Assembly (NCBI GenBank): GCA_032622095.1
Contig: CP136063.1
Coordinates: 67,595,897 to 67,659,896 of the forward strand
Source of the DNA: Siphonodentalium dalli
Taxonomy: Eukaryota; Mollusca; Scaphopoda; Gadilida; Siphonodentaliidae
DNA: 64,000 nucleotides
Reading direction: 5' to 3'
Shown here: positions 10,597 to 20,885 of the stretch, in pieces
Numbering within the stretch: the first letter of the stretch is position 1
How the letters are laid out: every line of letters begins with the position of its first letter
Made by a program: the position numbers and the translations under genes
Notes under the pieces: model-generated
Told to the model about the DNA's origin: nothing
The model's input: the letters and a program-made list of their open reading frames with translations, nothing else
Database searches by the model: none

Positions 10597-11090
10597 GTGA
10601 CGGTGGGGAATCACATGGTGTCGCATTCAAAATGGCCGAGGCAGTCGCAAACGCGACCAGAAACAAGGAAAAAGGTAATAAACTAGGACAATGATATATT
10701 ACATATTAATTTGACAGCTACGAGCAGATGTTATACTATTTTTCAAACAAGCTGATTACTGATTACACACCTCATGTGTGTCCACACTCACAGTTGTGTG
10801 CGCTAACAATCTGACCAAAGTTGTCAGTCAAAGGATTCTCTCAGAAGTATGGTCTTGTATATTCCACGAACCTCCAACTGGAAAATTTGGTCAGAATGTT
10901 ATAGAAAACTACTGAGTATTTCTGAACAAATAAGGTATCAACTTGTTTTAAAAATAAACTAGCATATGCTCGTAAGAGTCAAAATGCTATGTTTTGTGTC
11001 AATTCCTCATATATTATGCTTTTGTTCGTTTGCACAGTTTGAGTGCGTGGTACTCACCAACAATCCAAACCACGTGATTCCCCACCGTGA
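10597..11090. repeat. Inverted repeat pair framing a possible start exon
   Basis: ACGGTGGGGAATCACATGGT (10600-10619) is matched in inverse orientation by ACCACGTGATTCCCCACCGT (11070-11089), 20 bp with a single mismatch and about 450 bp apart. A match this long is not chance, so the interval may be a transposon or a divergent duplicated promoter motif (it contains an E-box-like CACGTG). I found no target duplication. Confidence 0.6.
10632..10674 (+). CDS. Candidate first coding exon (phase 1)
   Basis: ATG lies in a good context (CAAAATGG) and is followed by 14 codons MAEAVANATRNKEK plus one base, then GTAATA. About nine CG dinucleotides fall in the 90 bases up to the donor, against a CpG-poor background, as expected near a promoter. 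Unspliced, the frame stops seven codons later. The product is unknown. Against it: the exon lies inside the inverted-repeat pair 10597-11090, so it may belong to a transposable element or pseudogene, and no partner exon was identified. Confidence 0.3.
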
Positions 11091-11157
11091 CTCTCACAAT
11101 GGTATGAACAGCACAGACTTCAAGAATGCATGAAATGTGCATAAAAAAAGCACACAA

Positions 11158-11575
11158 GCCTGGATATAGTGTGTCAGAAATTTGCAGAATGTGGTCCCCA
11201 GAGGGTGAATTTAGTGACAATATCCCCTCTGGGGACCTCATTCTGCTTAGGCCTCAACTTATATGGGAGACCTAGGACCAGATTGAAGTTCCCCAGTTAA
11301 TGTTGGCCATGTTCAACCATTGGTCACCTCAATTATGCAATTTATCTTCTGCAAATTTGGGGATATAGAAACTGATCCGAAGGGAAAAAGTAACTAAAAA
11401 CAATATTGATTGAGACTATAATAGATACTTCCCAGAAGATGAGGTCTAAGCAGAATGAAGTTCCCAGAGGGTGAATTTGTTGATGGAAAGCCCTGTGCGT
11501 TGTAGCGTCACTAAATTCACCCTTTGAGGACCTCATTCTGATCATTCTAGACACACTATATCCAGCCTTGAATGC
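11158..11575. mobile_element. hAT-A, full length
   Basis: The ends are CAAGCCTGGATATAGTGTG and CACACTATATCCAGCCTTG. Both palindromic modules are present (11186-11252 with a shortened centre, and about 11450-11541), with the middle segment containing CTTCTGCAAATTTGGGGATA. The flanking octamers AAAGCACA and AATGCAGA could be an eroded duplication. Here the termini are more symmetrical than in other copies. Confidence 0.85.
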
Positions 11576-11616
11576 AGAGTCACGATGTGTGAATAAACCG
11601 CGACACATCAACCATA

Positions 11617-11829
11617 CAGTTATGCCCTAAGTAATGGACTCCTTAACCACAGCAGAATTATGGGTAACTTTTCAGAATTTAGTCGGAAATATGGCTTGTT
11701 GCCATTCATCGGAAAGCTCTCGGGGAGATCTTTCTGATGAATGGCAACAAGCCATATTTCCGACTAAATCCTGAAAAGTTACCCATAATTCTGCTGTGGT
11801 TAAGTAGTCCATTACTTAAGGCATTACTG
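11617..11829. mobile_element. TA-B palindromic MITE, complete
   Basis: The ends are CAGTTATGCCCTAA and TTAAGGCATTACTG with TA on both sides. The element is one long inverted repeat: each arm runs from the end through CTCCTTAACCACAGCAG and TTTAGTCGGAAATATGGC to GCCATTCATCGGAAAGCTCTC at the centre. TA duplication with CAGT ends suggests Tc1/mariner-type mobilisation. It has no coding capacity. If transcribed it would form a hairpin of about 100 bp. Confidence 0.95.
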
Positions 11830-11831
11830 TA

Positions 11832-12234
11832 CTTTTGTCCTGCGGTGAGCTCAACAGAGTCTGATGTGGTTATGTGTCCAACTATCAGGTGATTATTGGA
11901 TCTGTTTGAATATTTCATGACAGCCGCATGATAAGCCGATTGGAAACTCAGACGTAAAAGACACCTTGAGGTGATCGGGTGCTAAGTCAAGTCACACACA
12001 GAGAGATGTACGCCACGACATCTCGGCAGGCAATTAATTTGTGATCATAGAGAGATATGTTCAGCATCAAACCAGTATTACAAATAGAAAATACAAAGAA
12101 TTTTATCAAAATTTTATTGAAATCAAAAATATATTTTCACTAATATTTCTAAATATGTCTACCAAAATTGGTGCGCCAAATATGCATTACGTGTTTGTAG
12201 CCGGGTTACAGGGGTTACAAGTCATACATAATAA
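11832..12234. other. Non-coding stretch
   Basis: No repeat family is recognised. GCCGGGTTACAGGGGTTACAA near 12200-12220 resembles the repeat phrases of the array downstream (12.5-12.8 kb). Confidence 0.45.
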
Positions 12235-12236
12235 TA

Positions 12237-12446
12237 CAGTAATGCTCTAATTAATCGACTCCTTAACTGCAGCAGAATTATGGGTAACTTTTCAGGATTT
12301 AGTCGGAAATATGGTTGTTGCCATTCATCGGAAAGCTCTCTCCGAGAGCTTTCCGATGAATGGCAACAACCATATTTCCGACTAAATCCTGAAAAGTTAC
12401 CCATAATTCTGCTGTGGTAAGAAGTCGATTACTTAGAGCATTACTG
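12237..12446. mobile_element. TA-B palindromic MITE, complete
   Basis: It is TA-flanked with ends CAGTAATGCTCTAATTAATC and GAGCATTACTG. The arms are nearly perfectly complementary around CTCTCCGAGAG. It belongs to the GCTCTAA end subtype. Confidence 0.95.
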
Positions 12447-12539
12447 TACCTAATATTCATATATGGCAGTTTTTGGTGCAAAAAAAAAACTAAATACTTT
12501 GCATTTGCTGGTTGCTGGGGTTTAATACTACTAATTTCT

Positions 12540-13620
12540 TGTGTTGATCAACTCCGTTGTTTACTTGTAACTCCAGTAACCCGGTTACAAATGTTTATTT
12601 AATATTTTTGGACATTTGGAAGTCTAAAAAATATGACATGTTTTTTATTGTGACAGAGTTACATTTGCTTATTAGAGAATAACTCCAACTAGAAAAATGA
12701 AAATATTTCCACTTTTCAATAAAATGAGGGTTACAAAGTAACATTTGGAAGTCGCTTAAAAAATCTTGACAAGTTCTTTGTCACAAAAATTACATTTGTT
12801 TACTAGAGAATAACTCCAGTGATTGATTGATTGGGGTTTATTGTCGCTTTAGCAACTAAGGCCATATCACGACATTGCCAGTTTTAGTGGTGGAGGAAAT
12901 CCGCACACTTGCGACTAATCTAACAGTGATTTCAATGGCTGATAAACTCGTCAACCATGTGCGGCAAACCACCGGCCATCGGCGAGTAACTGGTAACTCC
13001 ACCAGATAACGATTTCGAGTTACAAAGTCCACGATGGAAACATGTGGATTTGAACCCTTATCGCCAGCGCTGGAGGGCGAAATGGCTTGGAGTTGTACCC
13101 CTAACCGATTGAGCCACCGAGGCCCCCAATAACTCCAGTGAGATTAATAGCCATTTCGAATTGTACTACCGCAAAATAAAATAATAATTTAAGCTTACAA
13201 AGAATACCTGATATATACCACTAATTTCAATGCCAAAATGTCAAATACTAAGTCGAAAAAACTCATGTGAAAATAATTGGACAGAACCTATATTCGAACC
13301 TAGCCTGTAGTTTTAGCTGGGAAACACACATACCAGCTTTGGTTCAGATAAAATAATCCAACCTGGAGTTATCGGTCGGAAACCAAAATGTTATGAAATG
13401 CGTCAAAAGTTGAAAAGTCGAAAAAGGACTGTAACTCATGTAAAAATAATTGGACGGAACTCATATTCAAACTTGGCCTCTATCTTTAGCTGGGAAATAC
13501 ACATACCAACTTTGGTTAAGATAAAATAATCCAAACTGGAGTTATTGATCGGAAACCAAAAATGTTAACGGACAGAAGGACAGACGGACAGAAGGACAGA
13601 CAGATGGAATGATTACATAA
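12540..13620 (+). repeat. Pearl-like core array with GGACAGACGGACAG tail
   Basis: Two core types are visible. Units of about 130 bp carry GAGAATAACTCCA (12673 and 12805, resuming after the SINE at 13128). Units of about 172 bp carry AATAATTGGAC, GCTGGGAAACACACATACCA and GGAGTTATCGGTCGGAAACC (13310-13390 and 13485-13560). A GGACAGAAGGACAGACGGAC microsatellite ends the array at about 13570-13604. The architecture matches the arrays at 1.05 and 4.1 kb although the cores are different. Confidence 0.7.
12823..13127 (-). mobile_element. tRNA-derived SINE with 14-bp target duplication
   Basis: Read on the minus strand, it starts GGGGGCCTCGGTGGCTCAATCGG. It has an A-box-like TGGCTCAATCGG and a B-box-like GGGTTCAAATCC, then a non-tRNA body, and ends CCCCAATCAATCAA. 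The flanks are identical 14-mers AATAACTCCAGTGA at 12809-12822 and 13128-13141. The second copy (59287-59597) is very similar. RNA polymerase III promoter boxes plus a short tail repeat define a SINE; a LINE partner was not found here. Confidence 0.95.
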
Positions 13621-13649
13621 TACAACCTTTTTTCCAAAAGGGTGTATGA

Positions 13650-14440
13650 AAATAAAATGGTTCCCTAAGCCGATAATAAATGTACATACATCACCTATGG
13701 TATTCATGTGTGTGAAACCAATAAAGACCTCAATGAGAATGAAACAAAGAAATCCAAAACCAGATAACATTCCGTTACATAGTTGTCAGAAAATTAAAAT
13801 ATCAGAATCTAAACCTACTTTCAGTCCCAAATTACAAATCTGTTTTATTTTGTTTTTTTATTATCGACATGAATTTTTAATTCATTTTTTGTCAGATTTG
13901 GGAACAGCTCTGTACATATCAATAATCACCAGGTCCACATAGCAGAATGTAACATGGTTGCTAGAGCTGCATGTATATGAAAAGCCATCAATATATGTTG
14001 ATTAGATTAAAATTTTTGTTCAGATAAGACAAAATTGCTCTATATATAGTCAAGGCATGCATGATAAAATACGGATACTGGAGCCATTCACAAATTAACT
14101 GAAAAATTCCGCAACTGACAATATTAATATGGGCCAGCTACATCAAACCAAGCAAAAAGATCAAGAATGGATAAAATTCTAAAGATTAAGCAGATATACC
14201 CTCCCCATGCACATATAGACTCAAAGAGGTAATGAATGACCAATGGTTGATATACGAAGGTCAATCAAACCAAAATATCATCAATGAGATCACTATGGGG
14301 ATAAAAATACCGCAATTACAATTAAGATGGTTCCCTAGCCACAAGATGGTAATAAATGTACAGAGATCACCTGTCTATGTACTTCATGCCTGCACCTCCA
14401 GTTTCATTCTGATGTACAGAAACAGCAGATGCGGATGTTT
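13650..14440. repeat. Non-coding stretch with a diverged direct repeat
   Basis: AAAATGGTTCCCTAAGCC..AATAAATGTACATACATCACCT (from 13655) is echoed by AAGATGGTTCCCTAGCC..GGTAATAAATGTACAGAGATCACCT (from 14326). The frames at 13516-13942 and 14232-14477 have no visible domain. Confidence 0.4.
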
Positions 14441-14667
14441 ATTCATCATGATCCGTTGCCCGTACCACTGTAAATGACACGGTCAATTTTCTACATGAGT
14501 AGAATATAGAATATATAGCTTGGAGGATGTTATTCCCTTGATATATTTTATTAATGTTAGTGTCATGGTCAATTCTAGGCACAATTATTTAGCAGGAAGA
14601 ACCTGATGTCTTAAATCAACATGTGACCTTCTAGCCTATATATATTGTATTGTATACACATAGCCAT

Positions 14668-14722
14668 AGGGGCGCCCAAATTTGTTGAGGGGGGGGGGGG
14701 GGGGGGGTGGGGGGGGGGGGGC
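14668..14722. repeat. G-rich homopolymer tract
   Basis: After AGGGGCGCCCAAATTTGTTGA comes a stretch of about 32 bases that is G except for one T. Runs of this type recur in the window (2786, 16482, 28240, 28971, 50289) and in at least one case form part of transposon ends. Confidence 0.85.
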
Positions 14723-14797
14723 AGATACCTTTTGCCCGAATTGTTTTACATGATATACTCATGGTTGTAACACTTTGTTTGTAGAATATACCTTGTA

Positions 14798-15011
14798 CAG
14801 TAATGCTCTAAGTAATCAACTCCTATAACCAAAGCAGAATTATGGGTAACTTTTCAGGATTTAGTCGGAAATATGGCTTGTTGCCATTCATCGGAAAGCC
14901 CTCGGGGAGAGCTTTCCGATGAATGGCAACAAGCCATATTTCCGACTAAATCCTGAAAAGTTACTCATAATTCTGCTGTGGTTAAGAAGTTGATTACTTA
15001 GAGCATTACTG
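14798..15011. mobile_element. TA-B palindromic MITE, complete
   Basis: TA-flanked ends are CAGTAATGCTCTAAGTAATC and TTACTTAGAGCATTACTG. Both arms are complete around CTCGGGGAGAG. Confidence 0.95.
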
Positions 15012-15013
15012 TA

Positions 15014-15597
15014 CATACACAGAAATATAACAAAATAGATTCAAATTAACCTTAAATATGTATAATTCCTGCAGAAATGTGAAAAATACTGTAACTTGCC
15101 CCAATTTCCCCGTGAAATACTATTCAATTTCCAAAAATTGCTGAAATTTGACCAAAATATCTGAATTTTGAGCTTTCAAAAACTAAATTTTCTGGGTCAT
15201 TGATGAATTCAATTGCACATTATAAGGCCTTTTCTACACCTGTATTCTAACATGATTCAGGTCCCTAGATTAATCTTAAGTGTTTCCACAGATTACTGAT
15301 TGCTTTGGCACTTCTGAGAATGATCATCAACTAAACAATGGTCTGTCACTATTGCATACTGTCATGTTACTTGTGGTAGGATTCAACCTGTAAATGACAG
15401 TCCAGTTATATCAAGGTTTGCATAAATATAGAAGAAAACATTGTGTTTGCCACATCCGTAGACGAGCATGCCTTGCCGCAGATGTGCCAGACAGAGAGGC
15501 GCAGTTCGAATGGTAGGAATGAATACACAAGTGGGCAATGAGCTTCTGCAATGGTACAAACTGAGCAATAACCAGAGATTATGCAACATAGATGTTA
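15014..15597. other. Non-coding stretch
   Basis: This looks single-copy. No splice-framed exon was recognised in either strand, and the 68-codon frame at 15383-15589 (-) has no domain. Confidence 0.45.
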
Positions 15598-15599
15598 TA

Positions 15600-15809
15600 C
15601 AGTAATGCCCTAAATAATCGACTCCTTAACCACAGCAGAATTATGGGTAACTTTTCAGGATTTGGTCAGAAATATGGCTTGTCATTCATCGGAAAGCTCT
15701 CAGTGAGAGCTTTCCGATGAATCGCAACAAGCCATATTTCTGACTAAATCCTGAAAAGTTACCCATAATTCTGCTGTGGTTAAGGAGTCGATTATTTAGG
15801 GCATTACTG
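15600..15809. mobile_element. TA-B palindromic MITE, complete
   Basis: TA-flanked ends are CAGTAATGCCCTAAATAATC and TTTAGGGCATTACTG. The left arm has a small deletion (GGCTTGTCATTCATC), so the palindrome is slightly asymmetric. Confidence 0.95.
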
Positions 15810-16097
15810 TAGGTGCTGTTTTAGTATACCGCAGTTGTATTTTTTCTGTTATGTATCATGGTACTTGCGAGCATCATGCATTGCTTTATTACAGCTTTTA
15901 ATGGGTTAACTGGAATGCGTGTCAATGGTGTATTCGCATGAGAGCATAAATGATGGTGCAACAATGCACACTGATTAGCACTCACCCCTATGTTACTCGT
16001 GGGTCTGGGGTCAGTCACTAATTGGTTTCCAAAATGGTCAGACACCTGATGATTTAATATCCATTGTTAGAGATTAAAATGAAATGTACAGTATGTA

Positions 16098-16120
16098 CAG
16101 TGCACTAAATAATTGACTCC
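16098..16120. mobile_element. TA-B left end, interrupted by T7 at its TTAA
   Basis: TACAG..CACTAAATAATTGACTCC is the first 23 bases of a TA-B element after a TA. It is cut exactly at the internal CTCC|TTAA where T7 starts. The remainder of TA-B is not seen, because the sequence runs into the gap at 16984. Confidence 0.8.
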
Positions 16121-16124
16121 TTAA

Positions 16125-16476
16125 CTCATTGAACGCCGGCGACGAGATATCTCGTCGCCCGAAAGACACCATCTGAGCGCCGGCGACGAGATAACTCGTC
16201 GCCCAACACACACCGTTTGTAACATTCTGCCTTCTAATCCAATCTCACAATCGGATATAATCGTCACCGGGTTAATCCGATGTACTAATATGTGGCATTG
16301 TCACCTAGATACAGTACAAACTGGAAGTACGTCCACCCGCGGCAAGTTCGACTATTATAGGCCAAAATGAACGAAACAATACATTTCCAAATAGTTTTCA
16401 ATTTAATAATCTGCTTTTCTCGGAGAGTGTTCATTGTAAACGTCATCCCATTCACAAAATTTGTTTAGTCACACCG

Positions 16477-16507
<31 letters not shown>

Positions 16508-16878
16508 ACGGATCCTATCTAAAATACTATGTTATTCCATCAGCAAAAATTAATGTCTAAATCTACACTGAATAAATTATTTAGATGGCCACACAAAACA
16601 ACAACTTTATGTTTTCAGTCAATCGGTGTCAATTTTAAGTCCTCGTTGCCATGGCAACATGAAATTTTTGACCTATGATGACCCTCGAGTACCGGACATG
16701 GAGTTTAAAAAGCAGGTCATGGATATGGCCTATACTAGCAATGCCTGCTGTCAATTCGATTCTGTCCTATATTGAATAGTCAAACTAAATATATAGTTAG
16801 TGTGAATAATGTTCTTTTTTCCCAGGAGACCTGGCATACAGATATCGATTCCCCCCAGGAGACCTGGCACTCAATGAG
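16125..16878. mobile_element. T7 TTAA element, 754 bp
   Basis: TTAA flanks both sides (16121-16124, 16879-16882). The ends are CTCATTGAACGCC and, on the other strand, CTCATTGAGTGCC. Near the left end are two copies of a palindrome, GGCGACGAGATATCTCGTCG (16139-16158, perfect) and GGCGACGAGATAACTCGTCG. The interior includes a C run (16482-16507) and a perfect RFX-type site (16645). No transposase frame is present. piggyBac-type by its target duplication. Confidence 0.8.
16645..16658. promoter_or_regulatory. Perfect RFX X-box-like palindrome
   Basis: GTTGCCATGGCAAC is a 14-bp perfect palindrome that equals the consensus bound by RFX-family transcription factors. It lies inside T7. Whether it is bound is unknown. 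Confidence 0.5.
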
Positions 16879-16882
16879 TTAA

Positions 16883-16983
16883 CCCTTTGAACCCTGGCGC
16901 CCCACAGAGATCGACACCCTGACCCGGGGCTCCCAGTGGTATGTCCGCTTAAATTAGATAGTTTCTAGTAGCATGGTGTTGAT
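16883..16983. mobile_element. Left end of another CCCTTTGA-type TTAA element
   Basis: Directly after T7's right TTAA comes CCCTTTGAACCCTGGCGCCC, the style of end shared by T2 and T3. It continues as single-copy sequence into the gap. It may be an unseen family that inserted next to T7, or whose own TTAA was used by T7. Confidence 0.5.
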
Positions 16984-17083
16984 NNNNNNNNNNNNNNNNN
17001 NNNNNNNNNNNNNNNNNNNNNNNNNNNNNNNNNNNNNNNNNNNNNNNNNNNNNNNNNNNNNNNNNNNNNNNNNNNNNNNNNNN
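16984..17083. other. Assembly gap, 100 N
   Basis: The run of exactly 100 N is likely a placeholder of unknown true length. The gap lies between two hairpin-bearing TTAA elements, which is a typical place for an assembly to break. Confidence 0.98.
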
Positions 17084-17149
17084 GCCGCGCATATATAAGA
17101 GAATGCATTGGCTTAACACATTAACAATTATAAAATTTTGGGTAAAGGG
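17084..17149 (+). mobile_element. T1 remnant
   Basis: This is half of a hairpin cassette (..CATATATAAGAGAATGCATT GG), then the spacer AACACATTAACAATTATAAA joined directly to the right end GGGTAAAGGG and TTAA (17150-17153). Most of the element is deleted or lies in the gap. Confidence 0.8.
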
Positions 17150-17317
17150 TTAAGACAACAGATAATGATATATTTGGTGGGAAAATGTCATATCTTTCAT
17201 AACAGCAGCAGAAGGCATGGGGTTCTGAGTTCCCTATCTGGGTAGCCATTGGCACTGATGTTAAAACATCAATCGTCATATATTCAATACATATGAAAAC
17301 TTTTTCAGCTGCAATGT

Positions 17318-17391
17318 TGAACTTATTATCTGAACATTTCCTAAGGGGTAACTACTCATCAATGAATATTTATTATAGAACGGGTTTAACA
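17318..17391 (+). mobile_element. T5 right-end fragment
   Basis: It contains GTTGAACTTATTATCTGAAC, ATTTCCTAAGGGG, AACTACTCATCAATGA and TATAGAACGGG before TTTAA. The left part is missing. Confidence 0.75.
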
Positions 17392-17889
17392 TTCAGCCAT
17401 TTCAGGGCATCCCCATAGCCACACTGGCTTTGATATATCAAAATGTTCTGTCTGAGATGATCGCCAAAGGGATCCCTATATGACCGCAGCTTGACATCTG
17501 TCATTTATATTTTCATAGAATCTGTGTATTTCACAACTGACACATGGAAATATTGACTTCATTTCACACCTAGACAGACCTGGAGAATATAATTCTAAAT
17601 TCTATAAAGAACACATGGCTTGTTTCAAACTTGGTGATATCCAGGGACAGTCAGAATTCTGGTCTCAAATTTCCTACCTGTATTGGTACCCTAACTATTG
17701 AACTTGTAGTATTTGCAAAGGGACAAAAATATTATTTTGCTAGATCAACAGGGAAGTTTCATTATTTATTCTTTCTACATTATCACATTTATATGTTTAT
17801 TATAACATGTTAAAGTCATGTGAAACGCTGCACTGAGTTGTAATCATGCAAAAATAGGTCATTTTCATAAATTTGGAATCCAAGTAGTC
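17392..17889. other. Non-coding stretch
   Basis: No repeat family or exon is recognised. The 60-codon frame at 17631-17813 has no domain. Confidence 0.45.
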
Positions 17890-18490
17890 AGAAAACAATG
17901 TCATTGTTAAAAAAGAATTACCCACAGTGACTATTATTGCCAGGTGCGCCAGAAGCATCCAAGGGCAGGGGGGCAGAGCCTACAAAAAGGGCACTTTTCC
18001 GCAAAAAAGGGCATTTTCTCAGCAAACTCAGGAAAATAACCATAAATTCATTGTGGCAAAAATCCCTATTTTAATGGTATTTGTCGGTTTTTATGGCCGT
18101 TTTGTGATAAAATTGACAAAAAAATTATATTCCTTGTGAAATTGGTGGTATTTGGACCAAAAAAGTCACATTTTGCTATAAAAACACGAGATTAAACACA
18201 CAAAAAGCATTTTCTGTCTCAAGAAAAAGGGCAAGTTCTGCCCCCACTCGCCCCCCTTGGTCAAGGGCAGGGGGTCAGCTGACCCCTCTGCCCCCCCTCT
18301 TCCGGCGCCCCTGATTATTGCCTCAATCATTGCCATACTGTTTATGCCAAATAATGCGTCCCGAATAAAGTAGAAAATATTCTCTGAAATGATACAGTTG
18401 ATGTAGTTGAAATTTTTCAGAATCTTAGTTCATTGCTATATTCTTAATGGGAATAGTGTTTGGATACTAACTGATTGATTTTATTCAATG
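17890..18490 (+). repeat. Dispersed repeat X, copy 1 (split by hAT-3)
   Basis: After removing the hAT-3 insertion, this segment aligns by eye with 53370-53625. Shared phrases include ATGCGTCCCGAATAAAGTAG, AAATGATACAGT..ATGT, GTTTGGATACT and CTGATTG.TTTTATTCAAT. Identity is perhaps 75-80%, with small indels. The family is unknown and neither copy has a recognisable protein. Confidence 0.75.
17941..18313. mobile_element. hAT-3, 373-bp non-autonomous hAT
   Basis: The ends are CAGGTGCGCCAGAAG and, on the other strand, CAGGGGCGCCGGAAG, and GGGCAGGGGG-type subterminal sequence is present on both sides. The 8-bp duplication is ATTATTGC (17933-17940 and 18314-18321). The paralogous repeat at 53.4 kb has the uninterrupted site (CATTATTGGCGCAATTATTGCTG region). 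A second, shorter copy lies at 40790-40913. Confidence 0.93.
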
Positions 18491-19211
18491 AAATATGTCC
18501 TCGACATGTCTTTAATGTAGAAAGGATATCCTCAATTTACTACCCTATTAGCTTGGGCGGGACAACTAGATATAATCAGAATTTAATTGAAAACTAGTGT
18601 CCAATTTCATAGATTTTTTGCCGCCCCAATTTTTCACTTGTATACATAAGTAGCTTTAAGTCTATAGGTGGAAACTATTCTAAGGATAACTAGACCCCTA
18701 GATTTGTAAGGTTATTTAATTATCTGCTAAATTTGAAAGTAATACTATTAAATGCAGCACGTTCTGTTCCTATTTTATGCCTAACCAAGTGATCTTTCTA
18801 AAACTATCCTGGTTGGTCCTTTGATGCAGGTTTAATTACTTCCCTTACATGGGATTTTAAACACCAAAGGCATGTGCTGGGTAAACACAATAACACCAAC
18901 ATTATTCCAGGTTACATAACACCCTTACACTAAGCACATAAACAGCTGGGGTGGGATTAATCCTAATATCATTTACTGGAGACGTTTGCTTGGCTGTGAC
19001 AGGTGAGGAAGGCACCCTCTTCAGTGATGTAACGCTGTGTTAGGCCGAGGTGATGGTAAACAAGATAGGTGACTTTGGAAACGCATCTGTAATGCTGGGC
19101 AGGAAATACATTTACTGAGTACCTTATAGGATGTGTGCAATTTTACCTAAAGTTAACTTTGAGATTTTATAATATTCTAAAAAAAGTTCCAGGAAGTTTG
19201 GGTAGTTTGTT
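18491..19211. other. Non-coding stretch
   Basis: No repeat family is recognised and no frame of note occurs. It is one of the longer single-copy stretches of the first 20 kb. Confidence 0.45.
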
Positions 19212-19215
19212 TTAA

Positions 19216-19484
19216 CCCTTTCAGTGCCAGGGGTCGATCTCATCAGCCCTAATTTACCCTAAAAAAATCGGCCCTAAAAAAAAAAAAATAATTTAGATTT
19301 TAAAAAAATTATTAAAATTGTAAAAAATTGTAAAAAATAATAACAAATGATGAAAAATTGTTAGGCCAATGCATTCTCTTATATATGTTAGGCGACCTAT
19401 GGTCGACTAGCATAATTATATAAGAGAATGCATTGGCACAGGGTATATGGGTTGATACAAAAATCGGACCTGGCACTCAAAGGG
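19216..19484 (+). mobile_element. T2 TTAA element
   Basis: TTAA lies on both sides (19212-19215, 19485-19488). The ends are CCCTTTCAGTGCCAGG and CCTGGCACTCAAAGGG. It has one hairpin cassette (about 19363-19437) and a left hairpin of GATCTCATCAGCCC type. The AT-rich spacer lies between the left end and the cassette. Confidence 0.92.
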
Positions 19485-19488
19485 TTAA

Positions 19489-20215
19489 TGGGAGTATAAT
19501 TTTCCAAAGAAGGTGAATATTTTCAATATTTAGAGAGCACTTCTCTTCTAGGCAGTAAATACAATCATTGAGTAATGATCAAGTGCTATCCGCAATGTGT
19601 GTGTATGTATATAAGTTATATATTTAACCGACCGGCCTGAAATTTTTGTGACATATTCTAAGATGTGACACATCGTAAGTTGTAAATTTGGGCTAAATTG
19701 GGTGCATGGTTGAAAAGTTATAAACACGCCAATAGCCTGACCGAAGTACACAGATACACACACAGACAACGGGTTATATAATATATATATATATATATTT
19801 ATTTATGTCCATGGTGCTATATTACAGCTATAATATTGGATCTATGGACATTTTCATATAAGCTTACTCAAGATCTTCTATTAAACATTCATATTATCAA
19901 GAAGATTGGATGTTTTGTTTTGATAGGAGTCTAATTTTCCAAGCAAGGTGAATATGTCTTACGGTACACATTTTGTAATATTCCTACTAAATATCAAGGA
20001 ATATTGGATATTGCTGTAGTACAAAAGAGGAAAACATTATGAGACAGTGATCTTCACATTGCTTGTTCCTATATTCTTTTATATCCCTATTATAAGCCTC
20101 TGGTGGAAATTTGTTCATTGGAAAGTGCCCAGGACCTTTCCCCAAAATAAAAAGGATAGCAAAATCAATAAAAAAAAATTTAATCAAACATTATTTTGAA
20201 GACATGTTCATTCGT
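19489..20215. repeat. Single-copy stretch with a (TA)n run and a diverged direct repeat
   Basis: A TATATATATATATATAT run lies at about 19781-19798. GGGAGTATAATTTTCCAAAG AAGGTGAATAT (from 19491) recurs as AGGAGTCTAATTTTCCAAGC AAGGTGAATAT (from 19925). It has no coding evidence. Confidence 0.5.
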
Positions 20216-20219
20216 TTAA

Positions 20220-20611
20220 CCCTTTACCCAACAGAAGGGCCCTGTGCCAATGCATTCTCTTATATATGCGAGTCGACCATAGGTCGCCTCGCATATATAA
20301 GAGAATGCATTGGCTTAACACATTAAAAATTATAAAATTGTTAAAGAATGTAAGAAAAAATGGTAAAAAGTGTTAAAAAAAGATTTTTTTTAGGCCAATG
20401 CATTCTCTTATATATGCGAGGCGACCTATGGTCGACTCGCATATATAAGAGAATGCATTGGCACAGGGCATAACTGTAACCATCACAATGTGGTCAATGT
20501 GTCGGTTCCAATGATATCCATATTTGTATGGTTTTCTTGAGACAGACCCAAGATAATTTAGGCTGTTGCAGCTTTATTTGGCCGTTTTTGGCCGGTTTGT
20601 TGGGTAAAGGG
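20220..20611 (+). mobile_element. T1 TTAA element, complete
   Basis: TTAA 20216-20219 and 20612-20615 flank it. The ends are CCCTTTACCCAACAG and GTTGGGTAAAGGG. It has two hairpin cassettes (about 20243-20311 and 20392-20460). The right TTAA is shared with the next element, T3. Confidence 0.93.
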
Positions 20612-20615
20612 TTAA

Positions 20616-20881
20616 CACTTTCATTGCGTGAGCTGCACTGGTGCAGCATTAATGATCATGTGCCAGTGCATATCTGTTATATATGCATGTCTCCCATATA
20701 TTAAAGAACCCTCGCATTTTATAGAGAATGCACTGGCTTACAAGGTCAAGGTAAATATTGTTTAGCCAATGTATTCTCTTATATTTGTGAGGCTCCCTAT
20801 GGAAGACTTGCATATATAGGAGAATGCATTTGCACAGGGTTAAATTATGCAAACTTTCAGGAAGCTCCAGTCATGGAAGGT
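20616..20881 (+). mobile_element. T3 TTAA element abutting T1
   Basis: It follows T1's TTAA without a gap: CACTTTCATTGCGTGAGCTG..GCAGCATTAATGATC, then two degenerate cassettes of the TCTCCCAT/GGGAG type, then GCTCCAGTCATGGAAGG and TTTAA (20882-20885). Confidence 0.85.
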
Positions 20882-20885
20882 TTAA

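Noticed and set aside
11706-11918. Recurring frames with SRIMGNFSGFSRKYGLLPFIGKLSPRAF / HSSESSRGELSDEWQQ
   Set aside because: They are translations of TA-B palindrome arms; both orientations occur because the element is self-complementary.
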